Of a stretch of 64,000 bases of DNA, positions 32,920 through 47,942 are shown piece by piece; positions within the stretch are counted from its first letter, which is position 1; each line of letters begins with the position of its first letter. The position numbers were made by a program, and so were the translations under genes. This stretch comes from Deinococcus aetherius (GTDB lineage: Bacteria; Deinococcota; Deinococci; Deinococcales; Deinococcaceae): contig NZ_AP026560.1 of assembly GCF_025997855.1 (NCBI RefSeq), forward strand, positions 1,576,001 through 1,640,000, given 5' to 3'. The notes beneath the pieces are model-generated. The model ran no database searches. It was given only the letters and a program-made list of their open reading frames with translations, and had not been told where the DNA came from.

Positions 32920-34392
32920 ATGCCCCACTTCCCGCGCGCATTGTCCCTCGCCCCCGCCCTGCTCACCATGAGTCTGGTGCTGTCTGCCTGCTCGGGGGGG
33001 ACGCCCGCCGCGCCCGTGACGGAGGCCTCCCCGGCGCCGGTGGCCGAGACTCCCCCGGCGCCGCCTGCCATAACCCCACCGACCCCCGCTCCCGGGCCTG
33101 CCCGCCTGACCGTCTCGGCCGACGGGCACCGGCTGGAGTACACGGACGGGCGGCCCTTCCTGTACTGGGGCGATACCGCCTGGGAGCTGTTCCACCGCCC
33201 GAACCGCGAGGACGCCCGCACGTACCTCCAGACCCGGGCCCGGCAGGGCTTCACCGTCGTCCAGGCGGCCGCGCTCGCCGAGGAGAGCGGCCTCACCGTC
33301 CCGAACGCGCAAGGGGACCTTCCCCTGGTCGGCAAGGACCCCACCCGCCCCGCCGTCACCCCGGGGAACGATCCGGGTGACCCTGAACAGTACGACTACT
33401 GGGACCACGTGGACTACATCGTGGATCAGGCGGCCTCGCTCGGGCTGACGGTCGCCCTGCTCCCGAGCTGGGGCATCTGGGTGAACAACGAGCCCAGGCT
33501 AGGCGACGAGCCCATCTTCACCCCCGACTCGGCGCGCAGCTACGGGCGCTTCCTGGGCGAGCGGTACCGGGACAAGCCGATCCTCTGGGTGCTGGGCGGC
33601 GACCGCTATCCCAACACGGAGGAGGTGCGGGCCATCTGGCGGGCGATGGCCCAGGGCATCGAGCAGGGGGTGGGCGGGGGCGACCGGGCCCTGATCACCT
33701 ACCACACGCGCGGGGCCAAAAGTTCGTCGCAGTATTTCCACGACGAGCCGTGGCTGGACTTCAACATGTGGCATACCGGGCACTGCCGGGGCGAGCAGGA
33801 GGCCACCAAGCTGCTGGCGGACTACAAGCGCACCCCTGCCAAGCCGGTGATCAACGCCGAGCCCATGTACGAGGGGCACCCGGTGTGCCACCACGTCCCG
33901 AACGGCTACGGCGACGAGGTGGACGTGCGCAACATCGCGTACTGGAGCGTCTTCGCAGGGGCGGCTGGGCACGCCTACGGGCACCGAAAGGTCTACGGCT
34001 TCGACGTGTACGACGGCGACAAGGCGTGGCAGAAGGCGCTGGACACGGCGGCGGTGCGGCAGCTCGGGTACTTCAGGACGCTGCTGGAGTCGCGCCCCAT
34101 GAAGGACCGGGGGCCCGACGACACGCTCGTGGCGGGTAGCTTCGTCGGCGACCGCCCCGTCGTGGCGATGCGCGGCCCCGACTACGCCTGGTTGTACCTG
34201 CCAGACGGCGGCCCGGTGACGGTCAGGCTGGGGCGCACGGGCGGCGCGCGGGTGCGGGCCTCGTGGTTCGACCCCCGAACCGGAACGCGGGCCGAGATCG
34301 GCACCTTCGCCAATGCGGGCGAGCGCACCTTCACCGCGTCCTCGGCGGGGCGCGGCAACGACTGGGTGCTGCTGCTGGAGGCGACTCCCTGA
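32920..34392 (+). CDS. Lipoprotein with DUF4038 / GH140-like glycosidase domain
   Basis: 490 residues from ATG at 32920, 6 nt behind CAGGAG. A lipoprotein signal (LTMSLVLSAC) is followed by a Pro/Ala-rich linker to about residue 55. The catalytic TIM barrel has DGRPFLYWGDTAWELFHR, WVLGGDRYPN and NAEPMYEGHP, the last two fitting the acid and nucleophile regions of the DUF4038 apiosidase-like family. The final 90 residues are a beta-sandwich (collagen-binding-like). It would act on a plant or microbial polysaccharide at the cell surface; the substrate is unknown. Confidence 0.82.
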   Translation: MPHFPRALSLAPALLTMSLVLSACSGGTPAAPVTEASPAPVAETPPAPPAITPPTPAPGPARLTVSADGHRLEYTDGRPFLYWGDTAWELFHRPNREDARTYLQTRARQGFTVVQAAALAEESGLTVPNAQGDLPLVGKDPTRPAVTPGNDPGDPEQYDYWDHVDYIVDQAASLGLTVALLPSWGIWVNNEPRLGDEPIFTPDSARSYGRFLGERYRDKPILWVLGGDRYPNTEEVRAIWRAMAQGIEQGVGGGDRALITYHTRGAKSSSQYFHDEPWLDFNMWHTGHCRGEQEATKLLADYKRTPAKPVINAEPMYEGHPVCHHVPNGYGDEVDVRNIAYWSVFAGAAGHAYGHRKVYGFDVYDGDKAWQKALDTAAVRQLGYFRTLLESRPMKDRGPDDTLVAGSFVGDRPVVAMRGPDYAWLYLPDGGPVTVRLGRTGGARVRASWFDPRTGTRAEIGTFANAGERTFTASSAGRGNDWVLLLEATP

Positions 34393-34466
34393 CCCGGCCT
34401 TGAGCCTTCGTTGCCCTTTGCCGCCTTCGCCCCTGCGAGCGGGTACAACCGGGGTGGAGGCACCCC

Positions 34467-34844
34467 ATGAACCAGAACCGCGACAACCCGCAGGACGACC
34501 GCCGAGCCCTCGCCCGCCGCATGGAGCCGCACCTGCGCCGCTCGATCCAGCACGGCATGGGCATTCGCGGCTCGGACGGCGCCGACGTGGGAACGGTAGA
34601 GCGGGTCGAGGGCGCCTACATCAGGGTGCAGGCGGGCGGCGGCACCCACTGGATTCCCGAAGGCCAGATCATGCGTGTGGACCAGTACGTCCACTTGGAA
34701 GTCGGCGCGGACGAGGTCGCGGGCGTGTGGGTGGATGAGGACCCCAACGCCGGGGAGCCGAACGACCTGCACGAGCAACACGAGCAAGGCGCGAAGGGCG
34801 AGCAGCGGCACCTGACGCACGAGAAGCGGAACGAACGGCAGTAG
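34467..34844 (+). CDS. DUF2171 domain protein
   Basis: 125 residues. The centre, about residues 27-85, is a PRC-barrel-like DUF2171 fold: GIRGSDGADVGTVERVEG, THWIPEGQIMRVD. Both tails are polar and charged, as in stress-related versions of the family. The ATG follows GGAGG by 7 nt. Cytoplasmic, no membrane segment. Function unknown. Confidence 0.8.
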   Translation: MNQNRDNPQDDRRALARRMEPHLRRSIQHGMGIRGSDGADVGTVERVEGAYIRVQAGGGTHWIPEGQIMRVDQYVHLEVGADEVAGVWVDEDPNAGEPNDLHEQHEQGAKGEQRHLTHEKRNERQ

Positions 34845-35066
34845 GCGCATCCAACAAATTGGACCTCAATGTCTGTGCTTAGTTGGTACTTATTCCGGCG
34901 CAGGCCGAGGCTTACTTTGCTTACTTTCCACGGCTCTGACGGTGGGGCGGTTTCCGGAGCACTTCAGCAGGTTTAGGGCAAGTCGGGGAAACGACTCCCG
35001 CGTGGGCTGAAGCCTTTCAAGGTTCTGTCAGAAATGTTTGAACACCCGCTCGGTATCCTCAGCTCT

Positions 35067-35567
35067 GTGAGAAGCATCGCTCTCCTCTGCTTTCCAACAC
35101 TCCTGTTTTCTTCCTGCGCTCCAACGCAGAGCGACGGTGGCCTCACGGCTGGGACGTTGATCAAGCCCGGGCAGGTGTGGACCATGCAAGCCCAGTTGCC
35201 TGGAGGTGAAACCGAGCGGGCGAGTGCCCGAGTCCTCCAGGAACAGACGGAGTTGGCGAGCACAGTGACAGGGAGACACGTCTTTCAGGTGGTGGAAATC
35301 AACCCTGGGCAAAGAACGGGCCGACTGTCCTATGAGGCCGAAGCCAAGATCAAAACTTTAACCCTCGATCTTGTCGCCCAGCCGGGCGCCGCCGTGGAGA
35401 ACAAAGCTTGTTTTGTCGAAAACCCTGGATTCTCAGGCTCCAAGCCAACTTTTGAGGGGAAGTACGCAGCCTCCCAGCAGACGATTGGACAATTTATGCT
35501 CGCTCTCTCCTGGGACCGTGTGACAGCCGATGGAACCTGTACCGTGAGTTTGGAATCTTCCCAGTAG
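35067..35567 (+). CDS. Putative lipoprotein of unknown family
   Basis: 166 residues from GTG at 35067: a short signal (IALLCFPTLLF) and lipobox FSSC, then a beta-rich domain with a Cys pair (NKACF and GTCTV) that could be bonded. GTG is preferred because TATCCT ends 7 nt before it and the resulting signal has the right shape; ATG at 35034 would add eleven residues before it. Codon use and base composition are less GC-rich than neighbouring core genes, suggesting later acquisition. I do not recognise the family. The upstream gap 34845-35066 shows no other feature. Confidence 0.7.
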   Translation: MRSIALLCFPTLLFSSCAPTQSDGGLTAGTLIKPGQVWTMQAQLPGGETERASARVLQEQTELASTVTGRHVFQVVEINPGQRTGRLSYEAEAKIKTLTLDLVAQPGAAVENKACFVENPGFSGSKPTFEGKYAASQQTIGQFMLALSWDRVTADGTCTVSLESSQ

Positions 35568-35594
35568 CAACTCAGCCCTCCTTTACCCACCGCA

Positions 35595-35641
35595 GCCGAA
35601 AGGGGTCGGCCTGGTGCTGTCCCAAGCTGACCCCTTTCGGC
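35595..35641. terminator. Hairpin between convergent lipoprotein and DUF805 genes
   Basis: GCCGAAAGGGGTC (35595-35607) pairs perfectly with GACCCCTTTCGGC (35629-35641) around a 21-nt loop. No T-run follows. It lies between genes reading toward each other and could serve both. Confidence 0.55.
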
Positions 35642-35709
35642 GAGGACGGGCCTCCACTGGTCCACCTGTTCTAGGAATTGGCCTTACCAGGAGAGTCGCC
35701 TGACCCTCT

Positions 35710-36051
35710 TTACGCCCCTCTTGGATCAGGTCCCCACTTGTTCAGCCCTACCTGTCCGGGCAAGACCCCAAACACAATGGCTGCTAAGGTGCCGACGACT
35801 GGCACAAACAGAAGTAAGACCCATTTAGTATCTCGCCCTGTGTCATGAATTCGGCGTATAAATGTGAATAATAGAGGGATGAATAATATTATAAAGTAGA
35901 TGTCCAAAATATCGCTATCACCTTTGTAATCGTGTGAGTTGGTTATTCCTTGGACTACTCCGATTACAAGGGTCCCGAGAAAGAAGACGAGTACAAATAG
36001 CCAGAATCCTTTGCGTGTTGTCCGTCCACTAGGGTTCAAAAAGCTCAGCAC
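35710..36051 (-). CDS. DUF805 family membrane protein
   Basis: 113 residues with three or four hydrophobic helices and the family motif FIRRIHDTGRDTKW; the N-terminus LNPSGRTTRKGFWLFVLVFF is also typical. It is an inner-membrane protein of unknown role. The gene is clearly AT-richer than its surroundings. GTG at 36051 lies 6 nt behind TAATCT. Confidence 0.85.
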   Translation of the reverse strand: MLSFLNPSGRTTRKGFWLFVLVFFLGTLVIGVVQGITNSHDYKGDSDILDIYFIILFIPLLFTFIRRIHDTGRDTKWVLLLFVPVVGTLAAIVFGVLPGQVGLNKWGPDPRGA

Positions 36052-36057
36052 GTGGAT

Positions 36058-36086
36058 AGATTACCGCAGGATGGAACCTCAGTGAA
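36058..36086 (-). promoter_or_regulatory. Promoter of the DUF805 gene
   Basis: On the minus strand, TTCACT (36086-36081), a 17-bp spacer and TAATCT (36063-36058), then 6 nt to the GTG. The IS4-family element inserted about 30 bp upstream of the -35 box. Confidence 0.55.
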
Positions 36087-36124
36087 CCTCAAATGTAGGC
36101 GGGAGCTGCACGTGTGGGGAACAC

Positions 36125-37265
36125 CCCAGTACCCGACACTTTCCAGGGCGGGAGTTCCGGCCCTGATTTCTGGTAGGACAGAGCGCGTCTCCCGCCGCTC
36201 TGGACGCGCTGCGTCTCCATCTGATTCACGCTTTCCCCGAATACCGCAAGAACCAGCTCGACCTGCTGCTATTGCTGCTGTGTGCCGTGTTGCAAGCCAA
36301 GGATGTCCGGCATGCCGAACTTGCCCAGCGCCTCCCCGGCGGGGCCAAGATCGAATCGGCGGTGAGGCGGGTGGAACGCTTCTTTGACCGCCACCCGCTG
36401 GACCAGCAGGACACAGCTCGTCTGGTGCTGCGGTTGCTGCCAGATACGGGGCCACGCACGTTCCTGCTGGATCGGACGAACTGGCAACTGGGCAACCAGC
36501 ACGTCAATGTGCTGGTCTTGGCCGTGGTGTGGCGAGGCGTAGCTGTGCCCCTGCTCTTTGAGCTGCTGCCCCACGGGGGCAGCAGTGATCAGCTCACCCG
36601 CCAGACCCTGCTCGACGATGCCCTCACGCTGTTGACGGCCCAACAGGTGGAGGTGCTGATCGCCGACCGGGAGTTCATCGGCCACGACTGGCTGGATGAC
36701 CTACTCACCCGTGGAGTTCACTGCTGTATCCGCTTACGAAATAACACTCTGCTGGACGACCTGCCCGCCTCGCAGTGGTGGCCGAACTTGGGCGTCGGAG
36801 AACGGGGCCTGATCACCCATGACGTTGAGGTTCATGGCCTGCCGCTTCAGGTCGCCGCGACTATCGGGCAGGACGGTGAGCGGGTGATCGTGGCGGGGAA
36901 CGTGCCAGCAGCGAGGCTGCTGGCGCTCTACCGCAAGCGGTGGAAGATCGAGTGTCTGTTCCGGCACCTGAAATCTAAAGGATTTAGGTTGGAAAACACC
37001 CACATGGCCCTGCACGACCATTTGGAACGGCTGCTGTGCCTGCTGACCCTGGCCTTTGTATGGAGCGTGGTGATCGGCTTGGAGGAGCCCGCCCGCATCA
37101 AGGGGCACGGCCGGGCCGCTTGGAGTGCCTTCACCCTGGGACTCCGTCGTCTAGTTCAGGCCTTCACCCGGGCTGCTTCGGGCCTGCCCGAGACGCTTCT
37201 CGCCCTGATCACTCAGGCGTTTGCTTCCCTCCACACCGTAAAATCAGAAAGTGTCGGGTACTGAG
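36125..37265 (+). mobile_element. Complete IS4-family insertion sequence, 1141 bp
   Basis: The ends are inverted repeats: CCCAGTACCCGACACTTTC at the left and, read inward, CTCAGTACCCGACACTTTC at the right (18 of 19 identical). Immediately outside each end is GGGGAACAC (36116-36124 and 37266-37274), a 9-bp target duplication of the size expected for IS4. One transposase fills the element. The intact ends and duplication indicate a recent insertion. Confidence 0.93.
36167..37264 (+). CDS. IS4-family transposase
   Basis: The DDE domain is complete: Asp in LLDRTNWQLG, Asp in LIADREFIGHD and the signature Y-(2)-R-(3)-E-(6)-K in YRKRWKIECLFRHLK. It cuts and joins the element ends. The open frame begins at 36167 after a TGA, and its N-terminal part (LHLIHAFPEYRKNQLDLLLL) looks like genuine transposase sequence. 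Between 36167 and 36272, however, there is no ATG or GTG; only CTG codons precede TTG at 36272. Either a rare start is used or this copy has lost its start codon. The stop lies within the right inverted repeat. Confidence 0.85.
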   Translation, partial: FLVGQSASPAALDALRLHLIHAFPEYRKNQLDLLLLLLCAVLQAKDVRHAELAQRLPGGAKIESAVRRVERFFDRHPLDQQDTARLVLRLLPDTGPRTFLLDRTNWQLGNQHVNVLVLAVVWRGVAVPLLFELLPHGGSSDQLTRQTLLDDALTLLTAQQVEVLIADREFIGHDWLDDLLTRGVHCCIRLRNNTLLDDLPASQWWPNLGVGERGLITHDVEVHGLPLQVAATIGQDGERVIVAGNVPAARLLALYRKRWKIECLFRHLKSKGFRLENTHMALHDHLERLLCLLTLAFVWSVVIGLEEPARIKGHGRAAWSAFTLGLRRLVQAFTRAASGLPETLLALITQAFASLHTVKSESVGY

Positions 37266-37340
37266 GGGGAACACATCCCCGGGTTCCATAACCGGCCTTA
37301 AGTGAGAGGGGCCCGGGTCACCCCCCAAGCCCGTCTCCCC

Positions 37341-37913
37341 TCACCGCCCCGCCTGCAACGTCACTTCCGCCGCCCCGTCCGGGTAAGGGGAAACCTTCAC
37401 CGTACGGGCGACTTCGACCACCAGGGCATTCCAGCCGCGCTTGAGGGCTGCCTCATAACCTCTATTCGCCTTCACCGTCACGTCATTGCCCACCCAGACG
37501 ACGAAGAGGGTGCCGCGCCCCACGTTGGCCGTCGCCTCGTTCAGCCCCTCGCCCTCGTCGCGGGTGCCGTTCCGGTTCACGTCGCGGTAGGTGAAGAACT
37601 TCAGCTCGGCGGCCTGGGCGGGGGCGCTCACCGTGACCGGGTCGAGGACGCCGGGCCACGCGACGTTCTGGGCGCTGAGGGGGGTCTGGGCGCGCGGGGT
37701 GGGGGCGGTCGTGGGCAGGTCGAGGCGGAAGCGTCCTCCCAAGGTCACGGGCACGCTGGCGATCTCCTGCACGGGCTGGCCGGAGGCGCTGACGGCCCAC
37801 ACGCTCACGCGGGTCTCGGGCGAGACGTTGCCCGCCACGCTCCCCGTCACCGTGAGGGCACCCGCCGCCGAGGCGAGGAGGGCCGTGGCGAGGGGGAGAA
37901 GGCGTGTGTTCAT
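37341..37913 (-). CDS. Secreted protein with calcium-loop-like motif
   Basis: 190 residues. A signal peptide ([15 protein letters not shown]) precedes a beta-rich domain. A DxNxNGTxDEGE loop ([15 protein letters not shown]) around residue 112 resembles the calcium-binding loops of dockerin-like and thrombospondin-type repeats. The protein is probably exported. Family not recognised. The region between it and the IS element (37275-37340) shows nothing else. Confidence 0.78.
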   Translation of the reverse strand: MNTRLLPLATALLASAAGALTVTGSVAGNVSPETRVSVWAVSASGQPVQEIASVPVTLGGRFRLDLPTTAPTPRAQTPLSAQNVAWPGVLDPVTVSAPAQAAELKFFTYRDVNRNGTRDEGEGLNEATANVGRGTLFVVWVGNDVTVKANRGYEAALKRGWNALVVEVARTVKVSPYPDGAAEVTLQAGR

Positions 37914-37984
37914 GCCCCCAGTCTACGCGCGGGGCTGACGGCGGGATGATTGAAAAGGACGTTTGGTAGGGGGTCCGTGGGGGA

Positions 37985-38020
37985 AGCAAGGGGGGCCGGA
38001 GCGTCGCGGCTCCGGCCCCC
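37985..38020 (-). terminator. Terminator of sucCD
   Basis: A perfect 12-bp stem (37991-38002 with 38009-38020, 6-nt loop). On the minus strand it is followed by CTTGCTT. It is 23 bp behind the sucD stop. Confidence 0.75.
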
Positions 38021-38042
38021 TCTCCCCTGGTCCGGCTGAGTC

Positions 38043-40231
<2,189 letters not shown>

Positions 40232-40232
40232 T

Positions 40233-40238
40233 TACGTT
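40233..40238 (+). promoter_or_regulatory. -10 box of the M24 peptidase gene
   Basis: TACGTT, ending 8 nt before the ATG at 40247, with no ribosome site between. It is one of the leaderless-type start sites of the window. Confidence 0.45.
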
Positions 40239-40246
40239 GCCCGGCA

Positions 40247-41293
<1,047 letters not shown>

Positions 41294-41379
41294 GCTCCGT
41301 CACCCAGGCTGACCCCGCTCCCGGGAGAGGGTGTTAGAATCGGCCCCGGGCTTCACCCCTTAGAGGAGGATTGGTTTCG

Positions 41380-41841
<462 letters not shown>

Positions 41842-41852
41842 GCAGGGTGAAG

Positions 41853-41885
41853 AAAGGGGGCGGGGAGACTTGCCCCCTTTGGTTT
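41853..41885 (+). terminator. Terminator of the YbjN gene
   Basis: AAAGGGGGC (41853-41861) pairs with GCCCCCTTT (41872-41880), followed by GGTTT, 12 bp behind the stop codon. Confidence 0.8.
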
Positions 41886-41962
41886 ACCCGTTTTGGTGAT
41901 AAAAATCACTAGAATATGGCTAGAGAGCAAATTCCCAAACAAATTGTTGTTATGCCTGTGTT

Positions 41963-42205
41963 GTGAAGACGGCAATTTCTGTCTCGGACACCCCGTACGA
42001 GCGTGGTGAGCGGTACGCATGGCGGCGTTTCCTCTCGAAGGGCGAGCTCTACGCCTGTGTGCTTGGAGAGTACCTTGACCGCCACGAGAACGACGACATG
42101 ACCGTACAACTCGGTGAACTTCATGCTGAGGAGGACAGCCGTCTCGAGGTTGCTCCAGTCGAACTCGGCTTCGAGGTGCGGCGGCGGCAGGAGCGGCAGG
42201 ATTGA
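41963..42205 (+). CDS. Orphan MazE-like ribbon-helix-helix antitoxin
   Basis: 80 residues from GTG at 41963. The N-terminus KTAISVSDTPYERGERYAWR followed by KGELYACVLGEYLDRHEND has the pattern of MazE/ChpI antitoxins: a beta strand that reads DNA, a helix with the SxxELY motif, then an acidic tail that would hold the toxin (TVQLGELHAEED). No MazF-like frame follows; the next gene is pepF on the other strand, 78 bp away. The upstream 80 bp are AT-rich, as in acquired DNA. The last 15 residues are unusually basic for an antitoxin and may be degraded. Confidence 0.65.
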   Translation: MKTAISVSDTPYERGERYAWRRFLSKGELYACVLGEYLDRHENDDMTVQLGELHAEEDSRLEVAPVELGFEVRRRQERQD

Positions 42206-42221
42206 GCGGAGAGACTGAGGG

Positions 42222-42266
42222 AGCAGGCTAATGAGTCGCCTGCCCCCAAGGAAGAGTCAGCCTGCT
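42222..42266. terminator. Hairpin between antitoxin gene and pepF
   Basis: AGCAGGCT (42222-42229) and AGCCTGCT (42259-42266) form an 8-bp stem with an internal GC-rich loop, between convergent genes. There is no T-run. Confidence 0.4.
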
Positions 42267-42277
42267 TGTATTAATTT
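42265..42277 (-). repeat. AT-rich 13-mer behind pepF (copy 3 of TTGTATTAAT)
   Basis: Plus-strand CTTGTATTAATTT, identical to 22259-22271. On the minus strand it starts 5 nt behind the pepF TAG. Confidence 0.5.
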
Positions 42278-42282
42278 AAGCA

Positions 42283-44079
<1,797 letters not shown>

Positions 44080-44089
44080 GCCGCAGAGG

Positions 44090-44902
44090 CTAGCACCGCT
44101 TCCGGGCCTGACCCCCCGCCACCCGGCGCTGCCGCAGGCACTCGTACAGGACGAGGGCGGCGGCGGTCGCCACGTTCAGGCTGTCGGCGGCGCCGTGCAT
44201 GGGCACCCGGACGGGGAGTTCGGCGGCCCGCCACTCGGGGGGCAGGCCCTCGTGCTCGGCCCCCAGGACGAGGGCGACCCGGCCCGTCAGCGGCGCGTCC
44301 CAGTAGACCCGGGGGGCGTCGGGGGTGCAGGCGACCCGCGTAAAACCACGTTCAACGAGCCATTCCAGCGCGTCCCCTTCCTCCAAGGCGACGACGGGCA
44401 GGCTGAAGACGCTGCCCTGACTCGCGCGGATGACGTTCGGGCCGTAGGGGTCGGCGCCGCGCCCGAGGACGATCACGCCGGAGACCCCCGCCGCGTCCGC
44501 CGTTCGCAGGATCGCGCCCATGTTGCCGGGCTTTTCCAGGCCGTGCAGCACGACGAGGATGGCGTCGCCGGAGGGGTCGGGCAGAGAGGGGGCGGGAGCA
44601 GGGGCGACGCCGAGCAGGCCGTCCGGGTTCTCGCGCCCGCTGACCTTCTCGAACGCCTCGCGGGAGAGGTGGACGGGGGGGCCGGGCAGGGTCGGGGCCA
44701 CCTCCCGCGCCTCCGGGCTGAAGAGGGGCGGGCAGAGGTAGAGGGTCTGGGGGGTGATGCCTGCCGCCGCCGCGCGGGAGAGTTCACGGGCGCCCTCGAT
44801 CATGATGACGCCCTCGCGTTCGCGCTCACGTCGTCCACGCAGGCGGACGAGCCGCTTGACGTGCGGGTTTTGCAGGGAGGTGATCACGCCTTCGCCGGTC
44901 AT
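44090..44902 (-). CDS. TrmH/SpoU-family RNA 2'-O-methyltransferase
   Basis: 270 residues: an N-terminal substrate-binding domain ([28 protein letters not shown]) and a SPOUT knot domain with motif 1 [17 protein letters not shown], motif 2 [14 protein letters not shown] and motif 3 [17 protein letters not shown]. It methylates ribose in rRNA or tRNA with SAM. The target base is not predictable. It lies 10 bp upstream of pepF on the same strand. Confidence 0.93.
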   Translation of the reverse strand: MTGEGVITSLQNPHVKRLVRLRGRREREREGVIMIEGARELSRAAAAGITPQTLYLCPPLFSPEAREVAPTLPGPPVHLSREAFEKVSGRENPDGLLGVAPAPAPSLPDPSGDAILVVLHGLEKPGNMGAILRTADAAGVSGVIVLGRGADPYGPNVIRASQGSVFSLPVVALEEGDALEWLVERGFTRVACTPDAPRVYWDAPLTGRVALVLGAEHEGLPPEWRAAELPVRVPMHGAADSLNVATAAALVLYECLRQRRVAGGQARKRC

Positions 44903-44934
44903 CGGGGCCCAGTATGCCCGCTCTCCTCCTGCCC

Positions 44935-45309
44935 ATGCCCCTCCCCTATCCCAGCCTCAAGCCCTGCCCGTGTGGCTCGGGGCGGAGTTACGGCGCGTGC
45001 TGCGGTCCCCTGCACCGGGGAGAGCGGGAGGCGGCGACCCCCGAGGAGCTGATGCGGTCGCGGTACTCCGCCTACGCCCTGCGCGACACGGCCTACGTGC
45101 GGTAGACGTGGCACCCGGGGACGTGCCCGCCCGACCTCGACCTGGAAGGCGACGAGGCGCGTTACCTGGGGTTGACGGTTCACCGCGCCGAGGGGGACGA
45201 GGTGAGCTTCACGGCGGTCCTGCGGTTGGGGGGACGGACCCACCGCCTGCGGGAGCGGAGCACCTTCGAGCGGCTGGGGGACCGCTGGGTGTACGTGTCG
45301 GGGGAGTGA
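44935..45309 (+). pseudogene. YchJ-like SEC-C protein gene with in-frame amber codon
   Basis: The first 56 residues ([33 protein letters not shown]) are an intact SEC-C zinc motif and YchJ N-terminal domain. TAG at 45103-45105 then stops the frame, and the same frame continues as TWHPGTCPPDLDLEGD through RSTFERLGDRWVYVSGE to TGA at 45309, which is the normal second half of YchJ proteins. One base change (for example CAG to TAG) explains the break. Either this is a recent pseudogene, or the assembly has an error, or the stop is read through. Confidence 0.85.
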
Positions 45310-45345
45310 GGGAACGGGCGGCGCGTCCGGGACGTACCGTGGGGC

Positions 45346-46281
45346 ATGACCAAAAGACAGGAGCAGGGCGGCGAGGGCGCTCCTCGGCGGGCCTTCCCGG
45401 TGCGGCTGGGGTTGATCGTGGGGGGGCTGGTGCTGGCAGGTCTGGTGGTGGAGCAGGGGCTGCGGGTGGTGCCCGCCGGGAACGTGGGGGTGGTGTTCAG
45501 CGCGTTGGGGGGCGTCAAGTCCCCGCCCCTTCAGGAAGGGGTGCATTTCGTCACGCCGTTCGTCGACCGGGTGAACCTGTACTCGACGCGCACGCAGGAG
45601 GTGACGCTCTCGCACGCGCGCGGCGAGGGGGACGAGGGAGCAATCCGGGCCAGAAGCAAGGAGGGGCTGGACATCACGGCGGACGTGACGGTCAGGTACG
45701 CGATCAACCCGGGGCGGGCGGCGGAGCTGCACCAGAAACTCGGCCCGGCCTACGAGCGGGTGCTGATCGCGCCCGAGATTCGCTCCAAGGTGCGCGACGC
45801 CATCGGGCAGGTGAACGCGGCGGACCTGATCAGCACCCAGCGCCAGGCAGTCGAGGTCAGGGTCTCGGAGGCGCTCAAGCAGGAGTTCGCGCGGAACAAC
45901 ATTCTCCTCGACGCCGTGCTGCTGCGTGAGCTGCGGATTCCCGAGAGCGTCGCCAAGGCCATCGAGCAAAAACAGACCGCCGAGCAGCAGGTGGCGGTGG
46001 AGCGCAACCGATTGCAACAGGCCAATATCAGCGCCCAGCGCGCGGTGGTGGAGGCAGAGGGGGCGGCAAAGGCGTCGGTCGCCCGGGCGCGCGGCGAGGC
46101 GCAAGCACTCTCCCTGCGCGGGCGGGCCCTGCGCGAGAACCCGCAGCTCATCCAACTGACGGTGGCCGAGAAGCTCTCGCCCGGCATCAACACAGTGATG
46201 CTGCCCTCCGACGGGAACTTCCTGCTGGACCTCAAAACCCTTCAGGGGCAAGGGGTGGGAGCGACCAAACCGGGGGACTGA
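45346..46281 (+). CDS. Prohibitin/Band 7 (SPFH) family protein
   Basis: 311 residues. One N-terminal membrane helix (RLGLIVGGLVLAGLVVEQGL, about 20-40) anchors the protein. An SPFH domain (VVPAGNVGVVFSALGGV, DITADVTVRYAINP) is followed by a long alanine- and glutamate-rich coiled coil (AIEQKQTAEQQVAVERNRLQ). Such proteins form ring scaffolds at the membrane and often modulate FtsH protease. No ftsH gene is nearby. Confidence 0.92.
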   Translation: MTKRQEQGGEGAPRRAFPVRLGLIVGGLVLAGLVVEQGLRVVPAGNVGVVFSALGGVKSPPLQEGVHFVTPFVDRVNLYSTRTQEVTLSHARGEGDEGAIRARSKEGLDITADVTVRYAINPGRAAELHQKLGPAYERVLIAPEIRSKVRDAIGQVNAADLISTQRQAVEVRVSEALKQEFARNNILLDAVLLRELRIPESVAKAIEQKQTAEQQVAVERNRLQQANISAQRAVVEAEGAAKASVARARGEAQALSLRGRALRENPQLIQLTVAEKLSPGINTVMLPSDGNFLLDLKTLQGQGVGATKPGD

Positions 46282-46323
46282 GGTCACGCATAGTAAGGGC
46301 ATGGGCAAGGCGGAGGTGGGCGC

Positions 46324-46881
46324 GTGACGGCGGTGTTGCTGCTGCTGGTGATCTTCGGCGGCATCGCCCTCATTACGTATGTGGACAACACGACGAGGGC
46401 CGGGCGGCGGGCGGCGAGGTTACCGCCGGGGCGGGGGGAAGCCCTTCCCGCTGCCGCGCGAGCCTTACCCGCTCCCGAGCCCGTGGAGTCGCTTCTCCTC
46501 CGGCTTCCCGAGCCGCAGCGGACGCGGACGTGGGCCATCCTGTGCGCGGTGGCGGACGCGCAGGCCGCGCCCGGCACGCCCGACGCCCGCACGGCGTACC
46601 TGCTCGCCGAGACGCGTCGGGCGTACCTCCCCGACACGGTTCGGGCATACCTGGGCCTCACCGACGGGGCGCGGGAACGCCTCGCCGAGCAGGGCCAGCC
46701 CGCCGACACGCTGCTCACCGAACAGCTCGCCCTGATCGAGGACGGGGTGCGCGAGGCGCTGCGGCACGACCACGCCGCCGCCGACCGGCTGATGACTCAG
46801 GGGCGGTTCCTGCGGGAGCGGTTTCAGGCGGAGGGAGGACCTGGGGGATGGGCGTTGCCGGATGTGGGCCCGAAAGGTTAA
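46324..46881 (+). CDS. Membrane-anchored protein of unknown function
   Basis: 185 residues from GTG at 46324. One N-terminal helix (VLLLLVIFGGIALITYV) is followed by a soluble alpha-helical domain with a repeated pattern of Ala, Leu and Arg (AILCAVADAQAA, TRRAYLPDTVRAYLGL). It lies 42 bp behind the prohibitin-like gene and may be its partner. I do not recognise the family. Confidence 0.75.
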   Translation: MTAVLLLLVIFGGIALITYVDNTTRAGRRAARLPPGRGEALPAAARALPAPEPVESLLLRLPEPQRTRTWAILCAVADAQAAPGTPDARTAYLLAETRRAYLPDTVRAYLGLTDGARERLAEQGQPADTLLTEQLALIEDGVREALRHDHAAADRLMTQGRFLRERFQAEGGPGGWALPDVGPKG

Positions 46882-47065
46882 GGGCTTGGTCGCTATTCAC
46901 GGGGTAACTACACAACCGAGGGTCGCGTTAACTCGATGACATCAACGCCCTGCTCTTCCAACACGGACATAAGCGCATCAAAGCCTTCTCTCTCCGCGAA
47001 ACCTACTTCGACATCTGTCAAGAAAAAGCCCATCCAGAGCTTCCCCTGCTGTCCCAAGACATCTA

Positions 47066-47942
<877 letters not shown>

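Noticed and set aside
35034..35066. Upstream ATG start for the 35-kb lipoprotein
   Set aside because: It would place eleven polar residues before the signal peptide, and the -10-like TATCCT box lies inside that stretch.
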